Assembly (NCBI GenBank): GCA_005281725.1
Contig: SSBO01000008.1
Coordinates: 1,798,001-1,862,000 of the forward strand
DNA length: 64,000 bases
Source: Wuchereria bancrofti
Taxonomy: Eukaryota; Nematoda; Chromadorea; Rhabditida; Onchocercidae
Reading direction: 5' to 3'
Shown piece by piece: positions 63,982 through 64,000 of the stretch. The number at the start of each line of letters is the position of its first letter. Position 1 is the first letter of the stretch. The notes under the pieces were generated by a model. It was given only the letters and a program-made list of their open reading frames with translations, made no database searches and was not told the origin of the DNA. Position numbers and translations under genes: made by a program.

Positions 63982-64000
63982 GAGCCACAGAAAAGTGAAG

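Overview
The window is AT-rich, intron-dense animal DNA and almost certainly comes from a nematode, most likely a clade III spirurid such as a filarial worm. The evidence is the orthologue set (LRK-1, NMD-3, APH-1, TAT-5, LET-526), a nematode-type cuticle collagen, TTTCAG-style acceptors, and acceptor sites lying a few bases upstream of start codons as expected for spliced-leader trans-splicing. I did not run a search, so the genus is inference.

Layout. Minus strand, read from high to low coordinates: rps-20 (ribosomal protein uS10, 56073-55134); let-526/ARID1 (SWI/SNF subunit, about 23.5 kb, 48614-25070); tat-5/ATP9-type P4-ATPase (21231-15087); aph-1, gamma-secretase subunit (14187-12513); nmd-3, 60S export adaptor (10124-7182); and the 5' half of lrk-1/LRRK (6130 to beyond base 1: ankyrin repeats then leucine-rich repeats, with the ROC-COR-kinase part off the left edge). 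Plus strand: an RNF146-like RING-WWE ubiquitin ligase (57233-58423) and a complete cuticle collagen (62789-63981). I rebuilt all eight gene models exon by exon. Exon lengths keep frame throughout and give about 500 aa (NMD-3), 303 aa (APH-1), 1058 aa (TAT-5), 120 aa (RPS-20), 221 aa (RNF146-like), 288 aa (collagen), about 1750-1820 aa (LET-526) and 986 aa so far (LRK-1).

Context. Four genes, tat-5, aph-1, nmd-3 and lrk-1, run head to tail with gaps of about 0.9, 2.4 and 1.1 kb. From memory of the C. elegans map, tat-5 and aph-1 are neighbours there and several of the other orthologues also lie on chromosome I, so the window looks like a conserved chromosome I segment. rps-20 and the RING-WWE gene are divergent across about 1.2 kb. 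The 5.7-kb let-526 intron and the 6.5-kb region upstream of let-526 each hold an island of less AT-rich, simple-repeat-laden DNA that could contain alternative exons or promoters.

No CRISPR array, tRNA, rRNA or intact transposon was recognised. I do not see an exotic new system. The most interesting points are the nematode RING-WWE gene, a 69-nt stop-free mini-intron in tat-5, a GC-AG intron in rps-20, the Ser-rich frame inside the let-526 intron, and a nested inverted repeat at 53.8-54.0 kb.
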